A DNA stretch of 64,000 bases, taken from Acidobacteriota bacterium (GTDB lineage Bacteria > Acidobacteriota > Blastocatellia > Pyrinomonadales > Pyrinomonadaceae). Location: positions 2,542,001 to 2,606,000 of the forward strand of contig CP065000.1 in the NCBI GenBank assembly GCA_016700075.1, in the 5' to 3' direction. Position 1 is the stretch's first letter, and the number at the start of each line of letters is the position of its first letter. The translations under genes were made by a program, and so were the position numbers. Shown here piece by piece: positions 34,480-44,122 of the stretch. A model generated the notes under the pieces. The model was not told the origin of the DNA, did not search any database, and was given only the letters and a program-made list of their open reading frames with translations.

Positions 34480-35532
34480 TTACGGCTTTTGAATTTCGTC
34501 CGGCGAAACGTCGTCGTCGCGAATGATGACCTCGGTGCCGAATTTCTGATAATCGCGAAACCGTATCACGTTACGCGTCTCGTAGCGGTTGCTGCGTTCG
34601 CGCACCGTCAGACGGACGTCCGACTGCAGCGGCAGCAGAAAGCGTTCGCCGGCGATCTCTGTCCAGTCGTAATCGATGGTGCGGCGGGCTGCCGAAATTG
34701 GAAATCCTTCGGGCAGGCCTGTCGCCTCGCTTTCTATTCGAAGCACACGGGCCGTTTCGCGGTCGATCCACAGTCGGCCTTTCATGCCCGTAACGGCAGT
34801 TTCGGTCGTGACGCCCGTCGCCGCGACGGTCTGCTTCGCCAGCTCCTTTTCTATCGAAAAATCGAACGCTATCGAACGCCGTCCGCGGATCTCGTCGGTA
34901 TCGACCACTTTGAATTCCGTTTTGCTCTCCGGCTTGAAGATCGTCGCAAGCACTGTCACGAATTCACCCGTCGAACTCGTCCCGCCTGCCTCTTCATATG
35001 AACGCTTTTCCTGCGGATTCGGCTCGATCGCTCCGTTCTTTGACAGCAGCTTGTATGTTTCCTCGCCGCTCGCACGATAGCTGACCGCGACGACCAGGCG
35101 GTCAAGATTGCGGAAATTGCCGGTTCCGGCGAACGAAGCTGAACGCTGTATCTGTTGTTTTACGACGAAATCCGGCATCTCTTCGACGGCGTCGAGCGTC
35201 GCCTGACGTGAACGCGTAAGCAGCGACGCTGCCTCTGCGGCGGTAGGGACGCGTGATGCCTCAGGATTTCGCCGCCTGCGGTCTGCTTCGTCCAAAGCCC
35301 TGCGAAGCTCAGTGTCGTTGCCGCTTTTTGTGCGGGTCAAGTTGCGCAGGCCGTCGTTCACGGTAAAGCTGATGCCTCGGTTGCGGAGTACGGCGATCAA
35401 TTCGGCCCGTGCAGCATCATTGTCCGCCGCGTAGAGCAATTTTACGTATTCGGGCTGTGTCAGCGGTTCACCTTGTGCCGAAATGGCAACCGTGCCGCAA
35501 AAAATTGCCGTGATAAGCAGAAAAGTTCTCAT
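34480..35532 (-). CDS. Secreted protein of unknown function, LolA/outer-membrane-sorting-like
   Basis: 350 residues with a signal peptide ending GTVAISAQ. The N-terminal half is helical (SLLTRSRQATLDAVEEMPDF) and the C-terminal half is beta-rich, with GRLWIDRETARVLRIESEAT, a pattern also seen in LolA/LolB-like and MucB-like domains. The end reads DDDVSPDEIQKP. The 7-nt gap to the VanX-type gene suggests one transcript. Such genes are frequent in Acidobacteriota; the role is unknown. Confidence 0.7.
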   Translation of the reverse strand: MRTFLLITAIFCGTVAISAQGEPLTQPEYVKLLYAADNDAARAELIAVLRNRGISFTVNDGLRNLTRTKSGNDTELRRALDEADRRRRNPEASRVPTAAEAASLLTRSRQATLDAVEEMPDFVVKQQIQRSASFAGTGNFRNLDRLVVAVSYRASGEETYKLLSKNGAIEPNPQEKRSYEEAGGTSSTGEFVTVLATIFKPESKTEFKVVDTDEIRGRRSIAFDFSIEKELAKQTVAATGVTTETAVTGMKGRLWIDRETARVLRIESEATGLPEGFPISAARRTIDYDWTEIAGERFLLPLQSDVRLTVRERSNRYETRNVIRFRDYQKFGTEVIIRDDDVSPDEIQKP

Positions 35533-35578
35533 CCTCTTTACAGATGCCGTAAACGTGCGGCACGTTGGCGCGTTCCGT

Positions 35579-37474
35579 TTACTGCGGACTTTGTTTCAAT
35601 TGCTCAATTCGCTGCCTGAAACTCGAATCTATCATCGCCGCACGCCTGAAATGCTTGTCTGCGAGTTCGTTCATTCCCAGATTCTTCAGCCGCAGGCCGA
35701 CGACCCAATTGAACAGGGCATCGCGGGGCGTTGCCTGTTCTGCACGGCGTTCATATGCCGAGCCGTCAGACTTGCCCATGACGGCTGACGCTCCGGCGAG
35801 GAAATTATTCGATATCACTAGGTTCTGATTTCCGAGTACTGCGTCGAGCCACATCTTGTAGGCTTCATCGCGTTCGCCCATTTGCCACAGCGTTTCGCCG
35901 AGCTCTTCGCGAGCCAGGATAAGGTCAGGACGTTCCGCGAGAGCGGCGTTCAGGTTCGCCTTTGCTTCTTCAAAACGTCCCAGCCGATTGCGTATAGCAC
36001 CGCTGTAATAAAGGCTGATCGCCTTCCCTTCGCCCGATTGGCGTTCTGCGGCGTTGCCTAGCAGTTCCAATGCTTTACCGGGCTCGCCGTTGAGATATTC
36101 CAGCCATGCGTACTTGGGCAGAGCGTCCACGTTCGTGAAAAGCCCCGCACCTGCTGCTCGCGAATAATTGCCGATGCCGCCGCGAATGGCCTCGGCCGTT
36201 TCGTCCTCTATCCATTGCCGCGGATCGGCTTCGGCGAGTGCAAGTTCGTCCGGAATAGTGAGCGATTCGAACGCCTGATTTCCGCGGTATTCGTGATATC
36301 GGACGTAGCCGCTGTGAATGTTCAGGCCGAGCCAAACCACCGAAAATGCCAGAAATATCAACCCATACGCCGTAGATCTGCCGGATGAGCGAAGTGCGAA
36401 ATGATAGAACGCGGCGTCGGGCGAACTGACCAACCGCAGCGTTTTGTAAACCAGGAACGCCGTCACGATCGCGATGCCTATCGCCATCAGCATCGGTACT
36501 AGTTGATAGACGTTCCAGACGGCAAAATAACTCAAAACGAACGACGCGGCGACGATGATCTCGTCCGTCCACGTCAGCGGATGATCTGCGGCGGCCTTCT
36601 TTTCGACCGCAACGGACGGCTTGCCCCAGCCCCAATACAACGCGTCATTCGGACAGACGGAAACGCAGTCCATGCATTTCATGCAGCCCGCATCTACGAC
36701 CATGCCGTATTGTTTGACTTCGGCGTGGACCTTGACGTTTGATGTGCACGTCGCGGTGCAGTGGCCGCATTCGTTGCAGGCATCGGTCACGCGTATGCGG
36801 CCGGGAGCAAGTTTGTCGGCGACCGCAAAAAAGCCTCCGTACGGGCAGCCGTACGTGCAAAAACCTTTAGAGCCAAGAAAATAAACGGTCACAAAGCCGC
36901 ATATAAAAAGGAAAGGTATCGCGACCGCTACCGGCGGGAAGGTCGCCCAAAAATCCGTAGTTATTATGTGATTAGTGAACTGCGGGATCAGCGGTTCATT
37001 TGGGGCCTTTGTCAGTGCCCGCGAGACCGTGGGCCAAACGAACATGTACAACGCCGCTATAAGCGGGACATACATGAGCAGGCGTGAGCGAAATGGCCGC
37101 GGTTTCAGCCCTATTTTCTTCAGCATCCATGCGCACAGGTCCTGAAGCGCGATCACGTGGCAGCCCCAGCCGCAAACGAACCGCCCAAAGATGACGGTCG
37201 CTAAGATCGCCAGCGTAAAGAAAATAAAGCCCGCGTTCACAAAGCCGTCGCGGAGCGTGAACATCGATTCCGACGGCTCGATCGGCGAAATGGTCGTGCC
37301 CATCAGCCACCATTGGATGATGTGTGCCACCATCAGCAGGTTTACAAGGATCAGGGCGAACGCACGCCATCGGCTCGTCCGCGAATGCGCTATCTCAGCC
37401 TTACCGGACACGTTAAGGACCGGAAGATCTTTACGCACTTTTTTATTGTTCGGGTCGCAGCCGCTTTTCGCCAT
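35579..37474 (-). CDS. Polytopic membrane ferredoxin (NapH/NosR-like) fused to a C-terminal TPR domain
   Basis: 631 residues from the ATG at 37474, preceded by GAGAGG. Several membrane helices enclose the conserved pairs FVC101GWGC105H and FC206TYGC210P, which recur in NapH, NosR and CcoG. A double 4Fe-4S ferredoxin follows: C233-C236-C239-C243 and C264-C267-C270-C274. After more membrane helices, the last ~200 residues form TPR-like repeats (GRFEEAKANLNAALAERPDL). NapH-type proteins pass quinol electrons to periplasmic reductases. The TPR tail is unusual and could be a partner-docking surface. No reductase gene is adjacent. Confidence 0.85.
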   Translation of the reverse strand: MAKSGCDPNNKKVRKDLPVLNVSGKAEIAHSRTSRWRAFALILVNLLMVAHIIQWWLMGTTISPIEPSESMFTLRDGFVNAGFIFFTLAILATVIFGRFVCGWGCHVIALQDLCAWMLKKIGLKPRPFRSRLLMYVPLIAALYMFVWPTVSRALTKAPNEPLIPQFTNHIITTDFWATFPPVAVAIPFLFICGFVTVYFLGSKGFCTYGCPYGGFFAVADKLAPGRIRVTDACNECGHCTATCTSNVKVHAEVKQYGMVVDAGCMKCMDCVSVCPNDALYWGWGKPSVAVEKKAAADHPLTWTDEIIVAASFVLSYFAVWNVYQLVPMLMAIGIAIVTAFLVYKTLRLVSSPDAAFYHFALRSSGRSTAYGLIFLAFSVVWLGLNIHSGYVRYHEYRGNQAFESLTIPDELALAEADPRQWIEDETAEAIRGGIGNYSRAAGAGLFTNVDALPKYAWLEYLNGEPGKALELLGNAAERQSGEGKAISLYYSGAIRNRLGRFEEAKANLNAALAERPDLILAREELGETLWQMGERDEAYKMWLDAVLGNQNLVISNNFLAGASAVMGKSDGSAYERRAEQATPRDALFNWVVGLRLKNLGMNELADKHFRRAAMIDSSFRQRIEQLKQSPQ

Positions 37475-37587
37475 CGTGCCTCTCGAAAGATGATTATAGG
37501 TTTTCGAGTGTGCTAAATACACCCGAAAGAAAAGACTTTTACGTCGCTCTACGGATCGGCGAAAATTAAAATGATTCTAAAAATTAA

Positions 37588-37616
37588 TTGACTTTTGACA
37601 GAGATTTGGTTATTTT
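37588..37616 (+). promoter_or_regulatory. Sigma-70-type promoter
   Basis: TTGACT (37588-37593), a 17-nt spacer and TATTTT (37611-37616) lie about 90 nt before the ATG at 37708. An overlapping TTGACA starts at 37595 but has poorer spacing. The region is AT-rich compared with its flanks. Confidence 0.6.
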
Positions 37617-37707
37617 ACAACTTCGTTTCCATCTTCAGAGACGCTGACCCTTCCACAGAGGATTTGAAGCTACGATTTCGAAGTATACCAAATTAGGAGC
37701 AAGACTA

Positions 37708-39612
37708 ATGAGAAGATTTTTGCCGGGCGGCCGGCTTGGGATTGTTATTTCGGCTTTGGCGCTAAGCCTTGTAGCAGGCCTTGTTTTCTTTTCGGAACAG
37801 GCCTCGATGGGAAAGAACGGTGACACCGGAACGGTCGAAAAAATGATCGTAGCCGGCGGAACCGCGACGATGGACATGGACATCACTGCACTGAACGGAG
37901 CTAAGAGCCGTTCGCGTGAGAGCTCCATGCGTTTCGACGCGGCACGCGACACCTTCTTTACCATCATCGTTTTTAACGGGGAATTGCGTGCAATGTTGCC
38001 GAGTGCGATGGAGCTTGGATCGACAAATTCGATCGAGCTGCCCGCAAAACTCGCCGCCTCGCGTGAGAATCTTATCCTCGAAGTTTCGCCGATCGGAGCA
38101 CCGTATGAGCTTGTCGTGCGCGATAGCCGCGACGGTTTCGGTTTCTTCAATATCGAAGGGCCTGAGGTCAACTATGACCCGAACACCCGCGCATTCACCA
38201 TCACGGGCGGCAGAATGCTGATCACTGAGGAGTTCGCGGCGGCACTCGGCCGTGCGTCTGACGCCGGCAAGATCGTCGGACAGATCAACGTCAATGTAAC
38301 GATGCGTCCCATAGAGGTCGCTACGCTGGTTGACGGTGAAGCTACCGAAAACAAGCTGCCGGCAGGTGCAGGCATGAGCCCCGAGGCCGGAACCGTTCCC
38401 GGGCCCGACGTTATCGTGGGAGACCTGGTCGGCCTCGCTCAGTTCGGCTCTGCCGCAAACAATCAGGTAGGTCTGGCAGTAGGAACCGATTCCTGCAACG
38501 CCGGTACGATCGACCTGAACTGGAACGCACTCCCGAGCAACGACCACCCTGTCATCGGCATGAACCTCTATCGCATGAGCGGAGGAGCCGACAACGCAGA
38601 ACGCTTTGAAATGGTCGGCCATTCGGCTCTTAAGCACGGATTTACGGCACTGACGCAGAACATTTGCGGTTTCGGCTGCAACGGCGTCGGCGGCAGCCGC
38701 CTTGGTTCAGGATGTTCGGATCCGTATTCGGCAAGTTTGAATTCGGGCCCAAATCTCGGCTCGCGTGCTTGGGTCAATCCGTTCACCGGATTTTTCCCCC
38801 GCGGCGATTCGGCCACGCCGCCGAACAACCACAGCGGCCACACCCACACAGGCCCGTCGCACCGCATCCTGGTCGGTGTGAATGACCTGATCACGACGCA
38901 GAATCCCGGTGCCGCATATTTTGCAGAGGGCCAGTACGTCACACCGCATGAATACGCTTGGTGCCAGTCGAATCCGGGTCAGTGCAATCAGTACAACAAC
39001 GTTTCGTACCGCCGCTACAATGTGTCCGGTACTGCCGCACCGTTCAGCTTCTCGCCGAACGGCTCGACGCAGCGTGAGAAGATCGCACTCAACGCCTGGA
39101 CCGGTGCAACCATCAGCGAGGTGCATCCCGCACCCGGCGTGGACGGTAAAGCGTTCGTCGGCTATAAGGTGACGAATCCCTCGGCAGGTGTCTGGCGATA
39201 TGAATACGCCATTTACAACATGAACCTCGACCGTGCGATCCAGTCGTTCGGCGTTCCTATCGGTAACGGCGTAACGCTGACAAACGTTCAGTTCTACGCT
39301 CCGCCGCAGCACCCGGGCTGGTCAGCCGACGGTACGGACAACAGCCAGGGCTTCAGCAGTGCTCCCTGGACGGAATCCGATGCAAGCGGCTACAAGTTCT
39401 GGAGTTCGGAAACGTTCGCTCAGAACCCGAACGCAAACGCGATCCGCTGGGGCACCATGTATAACGTCCGTTTTGACTCGAACCGACCGCCGGTACTGAC
39501 CGACGGACGCATGGGCTTTTTCAAGACGGGCCAGCCGATAACGGTTCGCGTACTCGCTCCTCAGGCCGGCAGCCCGACCTGTTCACGCGTTCCGCAGGGC
39601 AACCGCTGCTAA
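37708..39612 (+). CDS. Large secreted protein, function unknown
   Basis: 634 residues. An N-terminal hydrophobic segment (LGIVISALALSLVAGLVFFS) acts as signal peptide or anchor. The N-terminal ~250 residues look beta-rich. The middle contains a Cys- and Gly-rich stretch (NICGFGCNGVGGSRLGSGC), then NNHSGHTHTGPSH with four His, and TPHEYAWCQSNPGQC. The C-terminal part (YEYAIYNMNLDRAIQSF) is again beta-rich and ends CSRVPQGNRC. I do not recognise a domain. The His-rich segment could bind a metal. A consensus promoter and a strong terminator flank it, so it is a monocistronic and probably well-expressed gene. Confidence 0.7.
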   Translation: MRRFLPGGRLGIVISALALSLVAGLVFFSEQASMGKNGDTGTVEKMIVAGGTATMDMDITALNGAKSRSRESSMRFDAARDTFFTIIVFNGELRAMLPSAMELGSTNSIELPAKLAASRENLILEVSPIGAPYELVVRDSRDGFGFFNIEGPEVNYDPNTRAFTITGGRMLITEEFAAALGRASDAGKIVGQINVNVTMRPIEVATLVDGEATENKLPAGAGMSPEAGTVPGPDVIVGDLVGLAQFGSAANNQVGLAVGTDSCNAGTIDLNWNALPSNDHPVIGMNLYRMSGGADNAERFEMVGHSALKHGFTALTQNICGFGCNGVGGSRLGSGCSDPYSASLNSGPNLGSRAWVNPFTGFFPRGDSATPPNNHSGHTHTGPSHRILVGVNDLITTQNPGAAYFAEGQYVTPHEYAWCQSNPGQCNQYNNVSYRRYNVSGTAAPFSFSPNGSTQREKIALNAWTGATISEVHPAPGVDGKAFVGYKVTNPSAGVWRYEYAIYNMNLDRAIQSFGVPIGNGVTLTNVQFYAPPQHPGWSADGTDNSQGFSSAPWTESDASGYKFWSSETFAQNPNANAIRWGTMYNVRFDSNRPPVLTDGRMGFFKTGQPITVRVLAPQAGSPTCSRVPQGNRC

Positions 39613-39639
39613 GCGTTTCGCCCGGAAGGCAAAAAAATT

Positions 39640-39667
39640 GGGAAGGCCGTTATGGCCTTCCCTTTTT
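39640..39667. terminator. Bidirectional terminator
   Basis: A perfect 9-bp stem, GGGAAGGCC (39640-39648) with GGCCTTCCC (39654-39662), is followed by five T and preceded by seven A. It can serve both the secreted-protein gene and the convergent PilZ gene. Confidence 0.88.
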
Positions 39668-39687
39668 AGTTTGAAAATAAGAAAACT

Positions 39688-40089
39688 CTAGTTAACCCAC
39701 TCTTCCTCGTAGTTGAGGTGCCAATGGCGGGTAACCCATTCCTGGGCAGCCGTCATGGCGACGTTTTTCCATTTCTTGAGGTTCTCGAGTATCGTCAATG
39801 CCGCGAGCGGCTTGCTCGGGTCGCGTTCGACGCGGATCACGCGGGTCGCTACCTCGATAATGGGCTTGTCTTCCGACAGTATCCGAAGCTTAACATTGCT
39901 TCCGACCGGCGGCAGCGTTTCCAAATTTACCAGCGTGCTGTTCTCGCCGACATTTTCGGTCAGCCCCTTCACTTTGATCGTCTTTCCGCTTTCCGCGTCC
40001 ACCCAAGATGCCTGTACCGGCATACTTGCGAGGATACGGTGGTGAAGCGGCGTTTTGTATGATGATGTTGCGTATTCTACTTCTGCCAT
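39688..40089 (-). CDS. PilZ-domain-like protein
   Basis: 133 residues from the ATG at 40089, chosen for GGGG 4 nt upstream; the longer frame has no ribosome-binding site. The beta-barrel pattern includes ILASMPVQASWVDAESG, GLTENVGENSTLVNLETL and PPVGSNVKLRIL, as in PilZ domains. The usual RxxxR motif of c-di-GMP binders is not clear near the N-terminus, so binding of the nucleotide is uncertain. The C-terminus is Trp-rich (WVTRHWHLNYEEEW). Divergent from the TonB receptor. Confidence 0.65.
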   Translation of the reverse strand: MAEVEYATSSYKTPLHHRILASMPVQASWVDAESGKTIKVKGLTENVGENSTLVNLETLPPVGSNVKLRILSEDKPIIEVATRVIRVERDPSKPLAALTILENLKKWKNVAMTAAQEWVTRHWHLNYEEEWVN

Positions 40090-40738
40090 TATTCCCCTTT
40101 CGCCTAGTATATTTATGAAACCGTCCTTGCTGTTTTTATAGGCTGTCCGCAAGGAAGTCCAAACCTTATTCCAATCTTACAAAAAAGTCAAGTTTTAATT
40201 TCGCCCCTTTTCCAACTGCCAAAAGCTTGCCAAATCGAAACGGTCAGGCCTTCAGGTCTCCTTTTGTAACAAAAAAAGATACAAAAAGCAATGACTTTGT
40301 ATCATAGGGACCCGATTTGGTTGCCAAATTGACAAAAATTTGCGAATTCAGGGCTTTGTGAGCCCGATTTAACAAAGAGTTAATACGCGCCGAATACCGT
40401 AACAGATTCAGGAGAAGCGGCGGCAGCTTCCGGCGAGATCTGAGGAACTCAAATTGCGTAAGGTTGATAACTTGCTGCTGCTATTTTGACGTATCAAAAG
40501 GCCCATCGAAAGATCGACCGAGCGTCAGGTTTCTAAACGGTTGATTTGACGGAGATTATCGGAAATTTCAGATGTTTGCCGCTACTTGCGCAGAATTCAA
40601 TATCCGCATAAAATCTTCGGTCGTCATCCAATAAATAGAATAATTATCCAAAAAGGATGACGACATTTGACCGGTTTGAGCTTTCATAAAGTTCTTTTTT
40701 TTTAACAACAGAAGAAAATTTCGAGGTAAACAACAAAA
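40090..40738. other. Long AT-rich intergenic region with two dyads
   Basis: No gene is visible in these ~650 bases between PilZ and the TonB-dependent receptor. Two perfect inverted repeats stand out: GATACAAA (40278-40285) with TTTGTATC (40296-40303), and GTCGTCATCC (40620-40629) with GGATGACGAC (40655-40664). The second lies ~75 nt before the receptor ATG and encloses an AT-rich 25-base core, fitting an operator or a leader hairpin. No clear -35/-10 pair was found. Confidence 0.6.
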
Positions 40739-43700
40739 ATGAAAAATAAATTTTCGATACCTTCGGTTTTGGCCCTGTTCGCCGCACTGATCCTTACGGC
40801 ATCAATTTCGGCACAGGTGACCACATCCGAGATCGTCGGACGCATCACGGACGCACAGGGCCAACCGCTCGGCGGCGTGATCGTCGAGGCGACTCATGAA
40901 CCGTCAGGCACTGTCTACACGACGACGACGAATGATTCCGGACGCTATGCGTTGCCGGGGCTTCGCGTCGGCGGCCCGTACACGGTTAAGGTAAGCCAGG
41001 CGGGCTTTAATGAGCAGGTCCGCACGGACTTGCGCCTTGGCCTGGGAACCGCAGCGACGGTCAATTTTAGCCTTAGCACGGCCATCTCAGAAGAGGTCAC
41101 CGTGACCAGCGACGGCATCTTCAGTGAGGTCAGGACCGGTGCTTCGACCGGTGTGGTAGGCGCCGTTGTAGAAACGCTGCCGACCATCAACCGACGCCTG
41201 AACGACTTTACGCGTCTCACACCGCAGGCCAGCGGCGGCGGAACCTTTGCAGGGCAGGACAATCGCCTGAACAACATCACCATCGACGGTTCATATTTCA
41301 ACAACTCGTTCGGCTTGGCGGGCCAGCCCGGTGAACGTACTAACGTTTCGCCGATCTCGCTGGACGCGATCGAAGAATTTCAGATCAACGTTGCTCCGTA
41401 TGACGTTCGTCAGGGCAACTTCGTCGGTGCGGGCGTGAACACCATCACCCGCAGCGGTACGAACCAGTACAACGGCTCGGTCTATTACCTTTTCCGTAAG
41501 CCAAGCCTCGTCGGTAAAAAAGCAGGTGCTAATGCTTTTGATCCCGGCAATTTTGACTTTAAAAACTACGGTTTCCGCGTAGGCGGCCCAATGCCGTTCT
41601 TTAACTTTGGCGAAAACGATGGGCCGATGTTTATCTCCGGCAAGAATAGACTGTTCTTCTTCCTGAGCTATGAAAAGGAAGAATTGACCGAGCCCGGCAC
41701 GACATTTGTCGCTCGCAATGCGGGTCAGACCATCGGCGGAAACACGACACGTGTTCTTGCCTCGGATTTGGACGGTCTCAGCAACTATCTACGCACGAAT
41801 TTCGGATACGAAACCGGCCCGTATCAGGGATACAGCCACCTCACGCCCGCCGAAAAATGGCTCGGCCGCGTTGACTACAACCTCAACTCGAGGAACCGTA
41901 TCACGGGCCGCTACATTCGACTTGACTCAAGCACCGACGTTCTGCTCTCCAATTCGTCGTCGCTTGGATTTGGTACCCGCAGATCGAATTTGAATGGCCT
42001 CAACTTCCAGAATTCCAACTATCAGATCCTTGAGAATATCCGCTCATGGGTTGGCGAGTGGACCTCCACGTTCAGCAGCCGTATGGCTAACAGCCTCATC
42101 GTCGGTTACACGACTCAGGATGAAAGCCGTGCTTCACGCGGGAGCTTTTTCCCGATGGTCGATATTCTCGAAGGCGGCTCGGTTTACACCACCTTCGGTT
42201 TTGAACCCTTCACGCCGAATAACGAACTACGGTACAACTCGTTCCAGGTTCAGGACAACTTTACGTTCTATACCGGCAAGCACACCATCACGGCGGGTTT
42301 GAGCTTTGAAAAGTACGAATCCGAGAACGTCTTCTTCCCGGGATCGCAGAGTGCATATGTTTACAATTCGCTCCAGGATTTCTATACGGACGCGAATGAT
42401 TACCTTGCAAATCCGAACCGCGTTACCTCGCCGGTAACTCTTCGCCGATTTCAGGTAAGATGGTCGAATATCCCGGGCCTCGATAAACCTGTACAGCCGC
42501 TCGAGGTCAAATACTGGGGCTTCTACGGCCAGGACTCTTGGAAGCTCGCTGATAACTTTACACTTTCGTTCGGCGTCAGGGCAGACATTCCTTTCTTCGG
42601 AGAAACGGGCTTTGTTAACCCGCAAGCAAACGGCCTTACATTCCGTGATGAGAACGGTGCTGCTGTTCAATATAGGACCGAGCAGCTTCCGGACGCCAGT
42701 ATCCTGTGGTCGCCGAGAGCCGGTTTCAACTGGAATCCGATGAGCAGCGGGCGGGTTCAGGTTCGCGGCGGTACCGGCATCTTTACCGCACGGCCGGCAT
42801 ACGTATGGATCTCAAACCAGATCGGCAACAATGGTATCCTCACGGGTTTTGAACAGCTCGATAACACGGTCCTCAGGCCGTGGAACCCGAATCCGGACCG
42901 CTACAAGCCGTTGACCGTTACCGGTGCTCCCGCGGCTTCGTATGAATTGGCACTCACTCAGCCAAACTTCAAATTCCCGCAGATCTGGCGTTCCAGCCTA
43001 GCGGCGGATGTGAAGATACCGCTCGGCCTCGTTGCAGGCGTTGAATATATGCATTCGAAGGACGTTAATGGCATCTACTACATAAATGCCAATCTGGCGG
43101 CTCCCAATAGTGCGTTCACGGGCGTTGACAATCGTCCACGCTGGATCGGCTCAAATCGTATCAACAGTAATATCACCAGCGCCGTAGTTCTGAAAAATCA
43201 GAACGTCGGCAAAACGTGGAATATCGCTGCTACGCTCGAACGTCCCTGGGCAAATGGACTTTACGTCAAGGGTGCATACGCCTATGGCGACTCCGAGAAC
43301 ACCGTCGATCCGGGCTCGATCGCATTTGGTTCATGGAACAACAACCAGCATGCAGGCAACCCGAATCTTCCGGGCCTCGGCCGCAGCTTTGCTTATCAGG
43401 GACACCGTATATTTGGTACCTTCACCTATCGCAAGGAATACTTCAAATTCGGAGCCACGACCGTTTCAATGTTCTGGGAAAGAAGCCGCGGCGGAATAGG
43501 CAGCTATACATTCAGCGGCGACCTGAACGGCGACGGCGGAACGAGCAACGATCTTGTCTACATCCACAACAGCATTTCCGAGATGAACTTCCAGCAGTAC
43601 ACTTCCAGCGGAACGACCTTTACGGCCGCTCAGCAGGCCGCTGCATGGGATGCGTTCATCAGTCAAGATCCTTACCTCAGCAAGAATCGCGGCAAATATG

Positions 43701-44035
43701 CTCGTCGCGGCGGTGCCTATCTGCCGTTCCGGACGCGCGCGGATTTTAGCATTGCTCAGGATCTGTTCTTTAAGGTAAAGGGCAGCACTCAGAAATTCCA
43801 GGTTCGTGCCGATATTCTGAATTTCGGCAACTTCCTGAACAAAAATTGGGGTGTTGGCAAGGCGTTCAATTCGCTGACCCCGCTCATCTCGCAGGGTGCT
43901 GATGCCAATGGAGCGGCTCTTTACCGGTTTCGCAATAGTGGACCAAATCTGATCCAGGGCTCGTATATCTCGACCGCAAACTCAGGTGACGTATATCGTA
44001 TTCAGATCGGTATTCGCTATATCTTCAATAAGTAA
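40739..44035 (+). CDS. Oar-like TonB-dependent receptor
   Basis: 1098 residues. A signal peptide ending ASISAQ precedes a carboxypeptidase-regulatory-like domain (TSEIVGRITDAQGQPLGG, about 27-110). A plug-like segment follows with NRRLNDFTRLTPQASGG and TRSGTNQYNGSVYYLFR, then a large beta-barrel ending in the aromatic-rich GDVYRIQIGIRYIFNK. This is the OmpA-related protein (Oar) type of outer-membrane receptor that is much expanded in Acidobacteriota. The ligand is unknown. The ATG is preceded by AGGTAAACAACAAAA, a weak ribosome-binding site. A strong terminator follows. Confidence 0.92.
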   Translation: MKNKFSIPSVLALFAALILTASISAQVTTSEIVGRITDAQGQPLGGVIVEATHEPSGTVYTTTTNDSGRYALPGLRVGGPYTVKVSQAGFNEQVRTDLRLGLGTAATVNFSLSTAISEEVTVTSDGIFSEVRTGASTGVVGAVVETLPTINRRLNDFTRLTPQASGGGTFAGQDNRLNNITIDGSYFNNSFGLAGQPGERTNVSPISLDAIEEFQINVAPYDVRQGNFVGAGVNTITRSGTNQYNGSVYYLFRKPSLVGKKAGANAFDPGNFDFKNYGFRVGGPMPFFNFGENDGPMFISGKNRLFFFLSYEKEELTEPGTTFVARNAGQTIGGNTTRVLASDLDGLSNYLRTNFGYETGPYQGYSHLTPAEKWLGRVDYNLNSRNRITGRYIRLDSSTDVLLSNSSSLGFGTRRSNLNGLNFQNSNYQILENIRSWVGEWTSTFSSRMANSLIVGYTTQDESRASRGSFFPMVDILEGGSVYTTFGFEPFTPNNELRYNSFQVQDNFTFYTGKHTITAGLSFEKYESENVFFPGSQSAYVYNSLQDFYTDANDYLANPNRVTSPVTLRRFQVRWSNIPGLDKPVQPLEVKYWGFYGQDSWKLADNFTLSFGVRADIPFFGETGFVNPQANGLTFRDENGAAVQYRTEQLPDASILWSPRAGFNWNPMSSGRVQVRGGTGIFTARPAYVWISNQIGNNGILTGFEQLDNTVLRPWNPNPDRYKPLTVTGAPAASYELALTQPNFKFPQIWRSSLAADVKIPLGLVAGVEYMHSKDVNGIYYINANLAAPNSAFTGVDNRPRWIGSNRINSNITSAVVLKNQNVGKTWNIAATLERPWANGLYVKGAYAYGDSENTVDPGSIAFGSWNNNQHAGNPNLPGLGRSFAYQGHRIFGTFTYRKEYFKFGATTVSMFWERSRGGIGSYTFSGDLNGDGGTSNDLVYIHNSISEMNFQQYTSSGTTFTAAQQAAAWDAFISQDPYLSKNRGKYARRGGAYLPFRTRADFSIAQDLFFKVKGSTQKFQVRADILNFGNFLNKNWGVGKAFNSLTPLISQGADANGAALYRFRNSGPNLIQGSYISTANSGDVYRIQIGIRYIFNK

Positions 44036-44059
44036 TAGCCTCACGGCTATCAGCCTTTC

Positions 44060-44091
44060 GGCACGCAGCTTTCGGGCTGCGTGCCTTTTTT
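44060..44091 (+). terminator. Rho-independent terminator
   Basis: A perfect 10-bp stem, GGCACGCAGC (44060-44069) with GCTGCGTGCC (44076-44085), is followed by six T. It ends the TonB receptor transcript. Confidence 0.88.
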
Positions 44092-44107
44092 GCGCCGGAT
44101 GTTGAGA

Positions 44108-44113
44108 TATAAT
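44108..44113 (+). promoter_or_regulatory. -10 box giving a near-leaderless glycosyltransferase message
   Basis: A consensus TATAAT sits 9 nt before a GTG (44123) with no Shine-Dalgarno between them. It lies directly after the preceding terminator. A -35 element is not clear. Confidence 0.45.
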
Positions 44114-44122
44114 CTCACTTGC

